Source: Akkermansia muciniphila (GTDB taxonomy: Bacteria > Verrucomicrobiota > Verrucomicrobiia > Verrucomicrobiales > Akkermansiaceae). From it: a stretch of DNA of 40,301 nt. Shown one piece after another: positions 1 to 7,565 of the stretch (the first letter of the stretch is position 1; every line of letters begins with the position of its first letter). Under the pieces are notes generated by a model. That model made no database searches and was not told the DNA's origin. It saw only the letters and a program-made list of their open reading frames with translations. Made by a program: the position numbers and the translations under genes. The stretch covers positions 1 to 40,301 of the forward strand of contig CAMCYK010000025.1 in the NCBI GenBank assembly GCA_945883695.1. The letters are read 5' to 3'.

Positions 1-486
1 GAGCCTTTCATCCCCCAGGCCGGAGCGCGCTACCACCAGCGCACGGTGATCGAGTTGGAAGCGAATGCCGGATTGTTTTTCTTCGAATGGATGGCTCCCG
101 GCCGCGTCGCCCGTGGTGAGATCTTCGCCTACGACCACCTGCGCTGGGAACTCGATCTCAAGGTGGACGACCGACTCGTCGCCCGGGAACGCTACGATCT
201 GCGTCCCGGCGACGGCAGCCTGGCGGTTTTGCGGGATAAGTTTCCCGCCGCCCATTGCGTCACCGCTTACGTCGCGGGCATTCCAAGCGGTTGCTGGCCG
301 GCGGAAGAACTTGATCAACTCGGCAACGACCGTGTCTATCTCGGCCATGGCCCGCTCTTGGGAAATGCCCACCTCGTCCGCGCGCTCTGCGCCGACAGCC
401 TGGCTGCCCGAATCCTGGTGTCCGGGCTGCGCCAAGTCCTTTACCGTGCCGCCGGAAAGCCCGTGCCGCGACTCGGCCGCCTGTAG
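1..486 (+). CDS. ureD: Urease accessory protein UreD (UreH), C-terminal part
   Basis: The frame is open from base 1, so the gene starts upstream of the window; about 161 codons are visible. UreD is the scaffold that, with UreF and UreG, delivers nickel to apo-urease in the cytoplasm. The visible part has family hallmarks: a segment reading QAGARYHQRTVIELE, then an acidic/aromatic stretch FFFEWMAPGRVARGEIFAYDHLRWELDLKVDDRLVARER broken by the typical APGR..GE.FAYD..R core, then the RYDL-type strand and a weaker C-terminal half. The family is usually about 270-300 aa, so roughly the last 60% is present. The urea-binding protein UrtA 1.1 kb downstream supports a urea-use locus whose structural genes lie off the left edge. 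UreD sequences diverge strongly; the context makes the call secure enough. Confidence 0.82.
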   Translation, partial: EPFIPQAGARYHQRTVIELEANAGLFFFEWMAPGRVARGEIFAYDHLRWELDLKVDDRLVARERYDLRPGDGSLAVLRDKFPAAHCVTAYVAGIPSGCWPAEELDQLGNDRVYLGHGPLLGNAHLVRALCADSLAARILVSGLRQVLYRAAGKPVPRLGRL

Positions 487-564
487 TCCGGCGACGGCAT
501 TCCTGACGGGCAACGGCATCCCGCCGCCTCCATGAGGCCGGCGCATGGCTGATGCTGTTAGATG

Positions 565-577
565 GGAATCGGATTCC
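565..577. promoter_or_regulatory. Short perfect palindrome upstream of the porin-like gene
   Basis: Two 6-bp arms (GGAATC and GATTCC) surround a single central G, about 95 bases before the porin-like start, in the 185-base gap after ureD. The symmetry fits a dimeric regulator site, and TAAAT just downstream could be part of a -10. No regulator is identified; chance cannot be excluded for a site this short. Confidence 0.25.
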
Positions 578-671
578 TGTCATAAATGCGCCGGGTCGGG
601 GCCACTTGGCCGCGTGTCTGCTCATGGTTAGGCGCGGAGGATACCTCCCGCCCGAACCATAACGACCCACC

Positions 672-1517
672 ATGAAGAAACTTGTGAAGCCCACCGTGCT
701 CCAATGCGCCTTGATCGCCTCCCTAATCGGCACCGCCGTCTCGCTGGCCGGCGATGCCGAAACCACGACGACCACGATTGCTCCGGCCCCGGAGGCCGGT
801 TCGAAGTTCGCGGGCACCCTGAACTTCGACCTCAACTCGCACTTCGTCTCCTACGGCCTGGACGTCTGGGGCGACGGCAACGACCTCGGGGGCGGCACCT
901 TCAATCCCTCGCTCGAACTGACCTGGGCGCTCCCCGGCAACGTCACCGCCATCCTCGGCACCTGGTGGGACGTCAACGGCAAGGTCCCGTCCGCCATCGG
1001 CGGCAAGCTCCAGGAAATCGACGTCTGGGCCGGTCTCGGCTACAAGGTCGGCGACCTCAGCATCACCGGTCTCTATCAGAACTGGATCTACGGCAGCGCC
1101 AACGAGCAGATCATCGACATCAAGTTCGCCTACGACTGCTTCCTCAGCCCCTCGCTGCTGGTCCATAACCGCGTCGATCCCGGCGCTTCCGGCGGTAACA
1201 ACGGCACCATCCTCGTCGCCGGCATCTCGCACTCGGTCGATGCCGGTCCCGTGACCTTCTCGTTCCCGCTGAACATCGCCTACTTCCTGGACGATGACTT
1301 TCACCCGGCCAGCACCGACAGCGGCTTCGGCTACGGCTCGCTCGGCGTGACCGCCACTTATGCCATGACTTTCCTCGGCGAGGACTACGGGGCCTGGAAC
1401 CTCCATGCCGGCCTCACCTACTACGTGACGGATAGCGATGTCGTCGCCAACAGCGATGCCGGTCGCCCCGACAACGATTTCTTAACCGCCAACATCGGCA
1501 TCGGCTGCTCGTTCTGA
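672..1517 (+). CDS. Porin-like outer-membrane beta-barrel protein
   Basis: A 281-aa exported protein. Residues 1-27 form a signal peptide (KK, then a hydrophobic run ending VSLAG), followed by a Thr-rich linker. The rest has alternating aromatic/glycine beta-strand segments ([36 protein letters not shown]) and ends in a terminal aromatic residue (IGCSF), as expected of an outer-membrane barrel. It resembles the TorF/Gcw_chp-type putative porins in strand pattern, but a family assignment needs a profile search. Its position between ureD and urtA suggests an outer-membrane route for urea or a related small solute; that is inference from context. A terminator-like hairpin follows at once, so it is probably the end of its transcript. 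The ATG at 672 is chosen because it begins the signal peptide. Confidence 0.72.
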   Translation: MKKLVKPTVLQCALIASLIGTAVSLAGDAETTTTTIAPAPEAGSKFAGTLNFDLNSHFVSYGLDVWGDGNDLGGGTFNPSLELTWALPGNVTAILGTWWDVNGKVPSAIGGKLQEIDVWAGLGYKVGDLSITGLYQNWIYGSANEQIIDIKFAYDCFLSPSLLVHNRVDPGASGGNNGTILVAGISHSVDAGPVTFSFPLNIAYFLDDDFHPASTDSGFGYGSLGVTATYAMTFLGEDYGAWNLHAGLTYYVTDSDVVANSDAGRPDNDFLTANIGIGCSF

Positions 1518-1558
1518 GCCTTCCCATTTCCTTGGTATTATAACGGTTGCAGAGGAAG

Positions 1559-1594
1559 GACCCGTTCCAAGTTCCATCCTGGGACGGGTCTTTT
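1559..1594 (+). terminator. Rho-independent terminator between the porin-like gene and urtA
   Basis: Arms GACCCGTTCC (1559-1568) and GGGACGGGTC (1581-1590) pair over 10 positions with one G-U wobble around a 12-base loop, and TTTT follows directly. It lies 41 bases after the porin-like stop and 45 bases before urtA, so it could fully separate the two genes or attenuate read-through into urtA. Confidence 0.75.
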
Positions 1595-1638
1595 CACCGC
1601 CGCACTTCCCTCCGTTCAACCCCTCGAAAGATCCCATC

Positions 1639-2898
1639 ATGACCCGTTCCCATTTCCAACGCCTGCTCGCTTGCGCAGCGCTCTCCACCGCTTTCGCGGT
1701 CCCACCCGCCGCCGCCCGGGAGACCGTCAAAGTCGGCGTCCTCCACTCTCTCAGCGGCACCATGGCCATCAGCGAGACCTCGCTGCGCGACGTCCTGCTC
1801 TTCACCTTCGACGAGATCAACGCGGCCGGCGGCGTGCTGGGCAAGAAGATCGAGCCGGTCGTCGTCGACGGTGCTTCGAACTGGCCGCTTTTCGCGGAGA
1901 AGGCCAAGCAACTCCTCGAGCAGGACAAGGTCGCCGTGACCTTCGGCTGCTGGACCTCGGTCAGCCGCAAATCGGTCCTTCCGGTGTTCGAGGAAAAGAA
2001 GGGGCTGCTCTTCTATCCGGTCCAGTATGAAGGCGAGGAGATGTCTCCTAATATCTTCTACACCGCCGAAGCCGTGAACCAGCAGGCAACGCCCGCCGTC
2101 GACTACATGCTCGCGGAAGGGAAGAAGAAGTTCTACCTGATCGGCTCCGATTATGTTTATCCGCAGACCACCAACCTGGTGCTGTTGGAGTATCTCCTGA
2201 GCAAGGGTGTCCCGCTCGCGAACATCGGTGGCGGCTTCCGCAAGGAAGGCGGCGAGATCGTCTCGGCCGGTAAATACACCCCCTTCGGCCACACCGACTA
2301 CCAGCAGATCATTTCCGAGATCAAGCAGTTCGCCGCCGGCGGCGGGGCCTGCGTGATCAACACCCTCAACGGCGACACCAACGTGCCCTTTTTCAAGGAG
2401 TATGCCGCGGCCGGTCTCAGCGCCGAGACCTGCCCGGTCGTCAGCTTCTCGATCTCCGAGGACGAGTTCCGCGGCCTGCCTGCCAAGCAATTGGTCGGCC
2501 AGCTCGGATGCTGGACATACTTCCAGTCGATCCGCACCCCGGCCAACAAAAAGTTCAGCGACGGCTTCCAGGCCTGGCTGAAGAAGACCGACGTCCCCGG
2601 TATCGTCAAAGAAGGCCGCGTGACCTGCTCGCCGATGGTGCTTAGCTACAACGGTGTCTATCTGTGGAAGGCCGCGGTCGAGAAGGCCAAGAGCTTCGAT
2701 GTCGACAAGGTGAACGCCGTCCTCGAGTCCGGCATCAGCTTCGACGGCCCCGGCGGCAAGGTGACCACCCAGAAGAACCGACATCTGGCCAAGAACGTTT
2801 ACATCGGGGAAACCCGCGCCGACGGCCAGTTCAAGATCCTGAAAGAATACAAGGGCGTGGTCGGCGAGCCCTTCCTGAAGGGCACCTTCAAGAAGTGA
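1639..2898 (+). CDS. urtA: Urea ABC transporter substrate-binding protein UrtA
   Basis: A 419-aa exported periplasmic-binding protein of the branched-chain-amino-acid/amide type. Residues 1-27 are a signal peptide (cleavage after PAAA), and the mature protein begins [17 protein letters not shown], the classical UrtA opening. Further family-typical segments are [18 protein letters not shown] (near residue 111), [20 protein letters not shown]-like GSDYVYPQT and [14 protein letters not shown]. UrtA captures urea and passes it to the UrtBC permease and UrtDE ATPases. None of urtBCDE follows here; a hairpin terminator and an unrelated membrane protein come next, so the rest of the transporter must lie upstream of the window or elsewhere. 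Length matches the family. The ATG at 1639 starts the signal peptide. Confidence 0.95.
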   Translation: MTRSHFQRLLACAALSTAFAVPPAAARETVKVGVLHSLSGTMAISETSLRDVLLFTFDEINAAGGVLGKKIEPVVVDGASNWPLFAEKAKQLLEQDKVAVTFGCWTSVSRKSVLPVFEEKKGLLFYPVQYEGEEMSPNIFYTAEAVNQQATPAVDYMLAEGKKKFYLIGSDYVYPQTTNLVLLEYLLSKGVPLANIGGGFRKEGGEIVSAGKYTPFGHTDYQQIISEIKQFAAGGGACVINTLNGDTNVPFFKEYAAAGLSAETCPVVSFSISEDEFRGLPAKQLVGQLGCWTYFQSIRTPANKKFSDGFQAWLKKTDVPGIVKEGRVTCSPMVLSYNGVYLWKAAVEKAKSFDVDKVNAVLESGISFDGPGGKVTTQKNRHLAKNVYIGETRADGQFKILKEYKGVVGEPFLKGTFKK

Positions 2899-2934
2899 CT
2901 CGTCCCTTGTCCCCCCGGTGATGGGCATCCCAAG

Positions 2935-2967
2935 CCCCCGGTCGCCTCGCGCGGCCGGGGGTTCTTT
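2935..2967 (+). terminator. Hairpin terminator after urtA
   Basis: Arms CCCCCGG (2935-2941) and CCGGGGG (2955-2961) enclose a 13-base loop and are followed by TTCTTT. It lies 37 bases after the urtA stop and marks the end of the urea module on this strand. Confidence 0.65.
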
Positions 2968-3105
2968 GCCGGAAGGAGAAGGGGTCAGGGGCCGTCGGGC
3001 AGGGGTCGGGGCAAGAAACCGCGGCCCCGCCGCCCGGGCCCCGGCCTCCTTCTCCGGACTTCCGCCTTGTCCCCGGGTCCGGCCTCGCCTAATCCCCGTG
3101 CGCAC

Positions 3106-3711
3106 ATGAATTCGATGCACTTCTACGAGCGCCTGCCCCTTTTCGGTACCGGCATCGTACTCGGCGTGTGGCTGGTCGCGGTCCATACGCTGATGCTGGC
3201 CAAGCCGGCGCCGGTCCAAGTCTTCCTGAAACGGTTCCCGCGCAACCATCCGCTCGGGCAGATCCTGCTCGCCATCGGGCTGCTCTGGTTCTGGATGCTG
3301 GTCGCGGTGCCCGGGAAAGGGATCCTCCATTCGCTGGCGATGGACCTGGGCGAGTTCAACGGTTTGAAAAAGTACCTGCGCTACCTCGTCCCGCTGTCGA
3401 TCGTCGCGGTGGGGATGGCGGTGAAGGAATTCCTGGCGGTCCGCGCGCTCGGGCTGATCGGTCTGATGGCGGCCGCCCCCTTGCTGGAATCCTCGTTTCT
3501 CAAGGACCCGGACAGCCGCCTGCTGGTGCCGGTCTTCGCCTTCGTGATGGTGATCGCCTCGCTCTACTGGGTCGGCATGCCCTACCTGTTCCGCGACGCG
3601 GTGACCTGGGCGACCGCGACGCCCAAGCGCTGGCGGCTGCTGTCGCTCGCCGGCCTCGGCTACGGCGTGGCCGTGCTGGCCTGCGCTTTCTTGTTCTGGA
3701 AGGGCTACTGA
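3106..3711 (+). CDS. Polytopic membrane protein of unknown function
   Basis: A 201-aa, strongly hydrophobic protein with about five to six membrane segments: around residues 10-30 (LFGTGIVLGVWLVAVHTL), 50-68 (ILLAIGLLWFWMLVAV), 90-110, 112-130, 145-165 and 180-198 (GLGYGVAVLACAFLFW). I see no known domain or catalytic motif. Its closing WKGY stop touches the convergent aminopeptidase gene one base later, so the two genes end tail to tail without a visible terminator. The ATG at 3106 is chosen over upstream codons because the upstream stretch is GC-rich and not protein-like; ATG 3115 is an alternative. It follows the urea module but a hairpin separates them, so no shared function is claimed. 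Confidence 0.7.
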   Translation: MNSMHFYERLPLFGTGIVLGVWLVAVHTLMLAKPAPVQVFLKRFPRNHPLGQILLAIGLLWFWMLVAVPGKGILHSLAMDLGEFNGLKKYLRYLVPLSIVAVGMAVKEFLAVRALGLIGLMAAAPLLESSFLKDPDSRLLVPVFAFVMVIASLYWVGMPYLFRDAVTWATATPKRWRLLSLAGLGYGVAVLACAFLFWKGY

Positions 3712-3712
3712 G

Positions 3713-4813
3713 TCACCCGTTCAGCTTCGCCAGGGCCTTCGGCAGGAACACGCCGTCCTTGCGGACGACCTTGCCGTCGAAGCGCATCTCGCCGCCGCCG
3801 TAGTCCTTGCGCTGGATGTTGACGATGTCCCAGTGGACTTGCGAGCGGTTGCCGTTGTCCGCCTCTTCGTAGGCCTGGCCGGGCGTGAAGTGGAACGAGC
3901 CGCCGATCTTCTCGTCGAACAGGATGTCGCGCATCGGGTGCTTGATCGCCGCGTTGTAGCCGAGCGCGAACTCGCCGATGTAGCGCGCGCCGGCGTCGCT
4001 ATCGAGGATCTTGTTGATCTCCTTGTTCTTCCCGGGCGACTCGGCCTTGACGATCCTGCCCTGCTCGAAGGTCAGCTTGACCGAGTCGAAGGGGATGCCC
4101 TGGTAAATGGTCGGCGCGTTGTAGGTGATGACGCCTTCCACCGAGTCCTTCACCGGGGAGGTGAAGACCTCGCCGTCCGGGATGTTGTGCTCGCCGGCGC
4201 TGACGATGGCCGGGATGTCCTTGATCGAGAATTTCAGGTCGGTGCCCGGGCCGGTGATGTGGACCTGGTCGGTCGCGTCCATCAGCTTCTTCAGGGCGTT
4301 GGCGGCGGGGACCAGGCTCTTGTAATCGACCAGGCAGACCTTGAAATAGAAGTCCTCGAAGGCCTCGGTGCTCATTCCCGCCTGCTGGGCCATCGACGGC
4401 GTCGGCCAGCGCAACACGCACCACTTGGTCTTCTTCACGCGCCAGTCGATCACCGCGCGCAGGTGCTTCATCGCGAGCTTCATGTTGGCCGCCGGGACGT
4501 CGCTGCTTTCCGCGATGTTGTGGCTGCCGCGCACCGCGATGTAGGCGTCCATGTCCTTCATCTCGGCGAGCAGGTGCTTGGCCATCAGTTGATACTGGGT
4601 GTCCTCGGCGCCGTTCAGCATCTCGCGGGTCAGGCGGGAATCGTGGATCCGCAGGAAGGGCAGCGCGCCCTTCGCCCGCGCCTCGCGGATCAAGGCGAGA
4701 CCGATCGAGTCCGGCACGTCGTAAAGGTCGATGAGGATCTTCTCGCCCTTCTTCAGCGAGGTCGAGTAGCGGACAAGCTGGCGGGCGAGTTGGTCAACGC
4801 GGGGATCGTGCAT
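3713..4813 (-). CDS. M29-family metallo-aminopeptidase
   Basis: A 366-aa cytoplasmic peptidase of the AmpS/AmpT/PepS group, which removes N-terminal residues using two divalent metal ions. All five expected metal ligands can be placed: E215 ([10 protein letters not shown]), E281 (IGEFALGYN), H308 (GSFHFTPG), H327 and D329 (SQVHWDIV). The 66-residue spacing between the two glutamates is the family spacing. The N-terminal half carries a Rossmann-like fold opening [25 protein letters not shown]. Length is slightly short of the usual 370-410 aa but complete. It is convergent with the membrane-protein gene and 60 bases from the vapC stop on the same strand; that gap carries a dispersed repeat, so co-transcription is uncertain. 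Confidence 0.9.
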   Translation of the reverse strand: MHDPRVDQLARQLVRYSTSLKKGEKILIDLYDVPDSIGLALIREARAKGALPFLRIHDSRLTREMLNGAEDTQYQLMAKHLLAEMKDMDAYIAVRGSHNIAESSDVPAANMKLAMKHLRAVIDWRVKKTKWCVLRWPTPSMAQQAGMSTEAFEDFYFKVCLVDYKSLVPAANALKKLMDATDQVHITGPGTDLKFSIKDIPAIVSAGEHNIPDGEVFTSPVKDSVEGVITYNAPTIYQGIPFDSVKLTFEQGRIVKAESPGKNKEINKILDSDAGARYIGEFALGYNAAIKHPMRDILFDEKIGGSFHFTPGQAYEEADNGNRSQVHWDIVNIQRKDYGGGEMRFDGKVVRKDGVFLPKALAKLNG

Positions 4814-4826
4814 GCGGCTATCGCTT

Positions 4827-4860
4827 AAAGTGCCAAGTCAAAAGGGCCAAGTGCCAAGTT
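4827..4860. repeat. Dispersed TTGGCACTT-type repeat, copy A
   Basis: The minus strand contains iterated TTGGCACTTGGC / TTGACTTGGCACTTT words filling the gap between vapC and the aminopeptidase gene. A related copy in the opposite orientation lies at 6751-6781. The sequence is built from a reused 7-9-base word, so it looks like an intergenic repeat and not coding DNA. Confidence 0.55.
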
Positions 4861-4873
4861 GGGGAAAGGCGGT

Positions 4874-5257
4874 TCAAACCGGGGATTCCAGCAGCAGCCC
4901 CTGCGGCACGAAGCGGGCGAAGTCCGCGGTGTTCCGGGTCGCCACGCTCGCGCCCGCGGCGATCGCGCTGGCGGCGATCATGCAATCGGCGTGCGAGCCC
5001 CGGCGCCGTCCTCCGAGATTGAAGAGGCGCGCGGCCTCCTCGCCATCGTGCCAAGTGAAGTCGCGCAGCTTGCGGTTCAGCACCGCGAAGGCCGCGTCCT
5101 TCTGCTCGCGTGTCAGCGGGCCGTTGCAGAACTCCGACCAGGCGATCGCGCTGGCACCGACCTCGCGGCCGGCCATCAGCCATGCGCGGACTTGCCGGGC
5201 GCCGTCGGAGCCGACCGTCACCAGCTCGACCAGAAAATTCGTGTCGAGGTGGATCAT
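4874..5257 (-). CDS. vapC: VapC-like PIN-domain toxin (ribonuclease)
   Basis: A 127-aa PIN-domain protein beginning MIHLDTNFLVELV. The four acidic residues of the PIN active site are visible at D5, E42 (AWSEFCNG), D91 (HADCMIAASAI) and D112 (NTADFARF). PIN toxins of this type cut tRNA or rRNA and are held inactive by the partner antitoxin. The ATG at 5257 overlaps the antitoxin stop by two bases (ATGA), which indicates translational coupling and fixes the start; longer upstream frames are out-of-frame readings of the antitoxin gene. The HADCMIAA segment is the usual PIN helix before the third acidic residue. Nothing suggests inactivation. The precise RNA target cannot be read from sequence. 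Confidence 0.9.
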   Translation of the reverse strand: MIHLDTNFLVELVTVGSDGARQVRAWLMAGREVGASAIAWSEFCNGPLTREQKDAAFAVLNRKLRDFTWHDGEEAARLFNLGGRRRGSHADCMIAASAIAAGASVATRNTADFARFVPQGLLLESPV

Positions 5258-5538
5258 GCCTCCCACCAGTAGCGCTTGGCCTTCCGTTCCGCTTGCACGG
5301 CCTTCTTGAAATCCTCGCCCTCCGCGAGCGTCAGCCCGCCGCCGCCTTGCAGCCAATCGAGCGCGGCCAAGGGGGACGGCCGCGCTTCCTCGCGATCCGC
5401 CTCCTCTTTCAAACGCCGGACCGCCCGCCGCATCACCTCGGACTTCGACACCGCCCAGCGCTTCGCCAGGGTGTCCAAGGTGCCGAGCGTCCCCGTATCC
5501 AGCGACATGCTGGTTCTGACGAGTGAATATGAGCTCAT
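5254..5538 (-). CDS. Ribbon-helix-helix antitoxin (VapB/CopG-like)
   Basis: A 94-aa protein. Residues 4-13 (YSLVRTSMSL) give the beta-ribbon and residues 16-48 (GTLGTLDTLAKRWAVSKSEVMRRAVRRL) the two helices of a ribbon-helix-helix DNA-binding domain; the acidic/aromatic tail (residues 62-94, ending KRYWWEA) is the probable toxin-binding part. The ATG at 5538 is preferred over ATG 5508 because the shorter form would lose half of the DNA-binding beta-strand. No Shine-Dalgarno site is visible. The start codon touches a 20-bp palindrome that is a probable autoregulatory operator. It is upstream of, and overlaps, the PIN toxin gene. The family call comes from the pattern and the toxin next door. 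Confidence 0.85.
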   Translation of the reverse strand: MSSYSLVRTSMSLDTGTLGTLDTLAKRWAVSKSEVMRRAVRRLKEEADREEARPSPLAALDWLQGGGGLTLAEGEDFKKAVQAERKAKRYWWEA

Positions 5539-5557
5539 GTGGTAATGAGTTACCACA
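5538..5557. promoter_or_regulatory. Palindromic operator of the toxin-antitoxin operon
   Basis: Perfect 8-bp arms TGTGGTAA and TTACCACA flank a TGAG centre, directly at the antitoxin start codon. Ribbon-helix-helix antitoxins bind such inverted repeats to repress their own operon, so this is the likely autoregulatory site. It also lies about 60 bases upstream of the divergent gene at 5617 and might affect it. Confidence 0.65.
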
Positions 5558-5616
5558 AAAGGTCGCACGTCAAGTCTCCGTTTGGCATTCCGCCGCCCAC
5601 CTGACAGCCTCGGCCT

Positions 5617-6735
5617 GTGCCGCGCTGGAAAGCCAGAACCTGGTGGATTTTTGGATTGCTGCTGCTGCTGCAGCTCGGAGCGGCGGTCGGATTCCGCAAC
5701 TGGGCGATCCATCGGGACATCGAGCGCTGGGAGGAATACCAGGCGCGCTGCAAAACCACAGGGAAAGATCTCGGGATCAAGGGATGGTTGCCGGTGGCCG
5801 TGCCGGACGAGGACAATCTCTTCACCCATCCGTGGGTGATCGCATTCCTCGCGTCGGAAAGCTCGCCGCAGGCCGAAGCGGTGGCGAAAATGCAAGCATG
5901 GCCGGGGCTCGACTTGGACGGCTATGAAGCGCCTGCCGAGGGGAAGTCCTGGTTCGACGGTCGCGAGGCGGAAACCGCGGCGGTGCTCCAGGCCGGCAAA
6001 GAGCGGGCGGATCACTTCAGGGCGATTCATGAAGCGGCCGGCCGCGGCGGGTCCCGGGCACCGGTGGACTTCGATGGCTCATTCGAGAACATCGGGGGGC
6101 CGTGGACCCGCATCAGCGATCTCGGCGGGATGCTGGCGGTCCATGCCGACGCCGCGATGGCGTCCGGCGACGGCCCCGCGGCCGCCGCCGATCTGGAGGC
6201 GATGCTGCGCCTCGGAAATCACCTGCGCGGCGGAAACTTCCTGCTGGCCACCCTGATCGGGACGGGCTTCGAAGGCAACGCGAGGAGGATCCTCGACGCG
6301 GGACTTTCCCGGCGGATTTTCAACCCGGCGGATCGACGGCGCTTGCTCGCGGCACTGCGGACGCGTCCGGTTTCGGAGGAGCTGGCGGCGGTGTCGCAGC
6401 TGGAACGCCGGATGTTTCTCGCGGCGCTGGAGGGCCTGGTCTCGACCAAACCGCCCGCCGGAATCAAGGAGACGGTTGCAGCGTTTCTGAATCCTCCGCG
6501 ACGCCTGGGGGCGACCAATTCGCTGCATTTTTGCACGACCTTGGACGCGCCGCTGGCAGCCGGTGGGAGTCGGACGGCATGGGAAGACTTCGACCGCCAG
6601 GTCCTTTCTCAGGAGGAAGAAACTCCGGGGACCGAGATCGCGGGGTTGTTTGTTGGACAGCTGGGCAACGTGGCCACCGGCCTCTTCCTTCACGAAGACG
6701 AACTCGACCTCCTCCGCCAACGCCTCGCCGAATAG
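5617..6735 (+). CDS. Membrane-anchored protein of unknown function
   Basis: A 372-aa protein with one N-terminal membrane anchor (residues 9-27, TWWIFGLLLLLQLGAAVGF) and a soluble, largely helical remainder presumably outside the cytoplasm. It starts with GTG at 5617. The soluble part has conserved-looking tracts such as EEYQARCKTTGKDLG, DLGGMLAVHADAAMASGD and LRLGNHLRGGNFLLATLIG, in the style of Verrucomicrobia/Planctomycetes proteins with an N-terminal anchor and a helical-repeat ectodomain. No catalytic motif is recognised. It reads away from the toxin-antitoxin genes and is followed by a dispersed repeat and then purN, 58 bases later, possibly co-transcribed. I do not assign a function. 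Confidence 0.72.
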   Translation: MPRWKARTWWIFGLLLLLQLGAAVGFRNWAIHRDIERWEEYQARCKTTGKDLGIKGWLPVAVPDEDNLFTHPWVIAFLASESSPQAEAVAKMQAWPGLDLDGYEAPAEGKSWFDGREAETAAVLQAGKERADHFRAIHEAAGRGGSRAPVDFDGSFENIGGPWTRISDLGGMLAVHADAAMASGDGPAAAADLEAMLRLGNHLRGGNFLLATLIGTGFEGNARRILDAGLSRRIFNPADRRRLLAALRTRPVSEELAAVSQLERRMFLAALEGLVSTKPPAGIKETVAAFLNPPRRLGATNSLHFCTTLDAPLAAGGSRTAWEDFDRQVLSQEEETPGTEIAGLFVGQLGNVATGLFLHEDELDLLRQRLAE

Positions 6736-6750
6736 CATCTGGTCCCTTCA

Positions 6751-6781
6751 TTTGGCACTTGGCACTTCTCCCTTGACACTT
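6751..6781. repeat. Dispersed TTGGCACTT-type repeat, copy B
   Basis: Contains TTTGGCACTTGGCACTT followed by a CTTGACACTT word. It matches the complement of 4827-4860 over a 12-base core and the same word order, so the two copies are in inverted orientation around the toxin-antitoxin genes and the unknown gene at 5617. Confidence 0.55.
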
Positions 6782-6793
6782 CCTCCTCCCCGC

Positions 6794-7372
6794 ATGCGCC
6801 TCGGCATTCTCGGCTCCGGTTCCGGCTCGAACATGCAAGCCCTCCTCGACGCGATCGCCGGCGGCTCGCTCGACGCGGAGATCGCGCTGGTCCTTTCCGA
6901 CAATCCGGACGCCTACATCCTCGAACGCGCGGCCAAGGCGGGACTGCCGACCGGGGTCATCGACTGCCGCGGCTTCAAGACGAAATTCCCCGAGCAAGCG
7001 CAGGCGGAGACCGCGACGGCGTTGAAGGCGGCGGGCGTCGAGCTGGTCTGCCTGGCCGGCTTCATGCGGCTGGTGAAGGCCCCGCTGCTCGAGGCCTTCC
7101 CGGACCGAATTCTCAATATCCACCCGGCCCTGCTGCCGGCCTACCCGGGCTTGCAGGCGTGGAAGCAGGCGATCGACGACGGCGCGACCGAGTCCGGCTG
7201 CACCGTGCACTACGTCGACGGCGGCATGGACACCGGCCCGGTGATCGTGCAGGCGAGGGTCCCGGTTTTCCCGGACGACAGCGCGGAAACCTTGCACCAG
7301 CGGATCCAGCTGGAGGAACACCGGCTTTACCCGGAGGCTGTCCGGCGGGTCGCGGCGACGCTGGGGATCTGA
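6794..7372 (+). CDS. purN: Phosphoribosylglycinamide formyltransferase PurN
   Basis: A 192-aa enzyme that transfers a formyl group from 10-formyltetrahydrofolate to GAR in purine synthesis, in the cytoplasm. The N-terminal phosphate-binding segment LGSGSGSNMQALLDAI (residues 6-21) and the catalytic triad N108, H110 (LNIHPALLPAYPG) and D146 (DGGMDTGPV) are all present with the spacing of E. coli PurN. Length matches the family. The ATG at 6794 is chosen because the protein opens directly with MRLGILGSGSGS; the longer in-frame extension overlaps the preceding gene and is not PurN-like. A strong nested hairpin follows the stop. No other pur genes are in the window. Confidence 0.97.
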   Translation: MRLGILGSGSGSNMQALLDAIAGGSLDAEIALVLSDNPDAYILERAAKAGLPTGVIDCRGFKTKFPEQAQAETATALKAAGVELVCLAGFMRLVKAPLLEAFPDRILNIHPALLPAYPGLQAWKQAIDDGATESGCTVHYVDGGMDTGPVIVQARVPVFPDDSAETLHQRIQLEEHRLYPEAVRRVAATLGI

Positions 7373-7405
7373 GATTGGAACGAGGGACAAGAGGGGAACG
7401 GGCCC

Positions 7406-7473
7406 AAGAGGGGAACGGGCGGCTCGCCCGTTTTCCGGTCCAGGTCTGCGGGCGAGCCGCCCGCACCCCTCTT
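7406..7473. repeat. Nested long hairpin in the purN-moxR gap
   Basis: Inner arms of 13 bp pair perfectly (7417-7429 with 7450-7462), and outer arms AAGAGGGG (7406-7413) and CCCCTCTT (7466-7473) pair perfectly outside them, giving a stem of about 21 bp around a 20-base loop. The left part of the stem, AAGAGGGGAACGGGC, is also tandemly repeated at 7389-7403. There is no T-run, so this is more likely a mobile palindromic repeat than an intrinsic terminator, though it could stop or stabilise purN mRNA. The rest of the 193-base gap shows nothing I can name. Confidence 0.65.
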
Positions 7474-7565
7474 GCGAGGGCGGCCCCACGTCCACCCACT
7501 TTCACCCGCCGCCGCGCGTTCCGTGGTTTCCAAAGCCATCCCGGCCCGCTGTAGTTCCCCCGCCC

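Noticed and set aside
1531-1555. Possible sigma-54 promoter (TTGG...TTGCA) upstream of urtA
   Set aside because: The GG and GC elements are 13 bases apart, not the required 10.
1594-3330. A 578-codon minus-strand frame
   Set aside because: It is antisense to urtA and the membrane-protein gene, with no recognisable motif.
4872-4890. tRNA-like GGTTCAAACC segment
   Set aside because: No acceptor, D or anticodon stem can be built around it, and it lies at the end of vapC.
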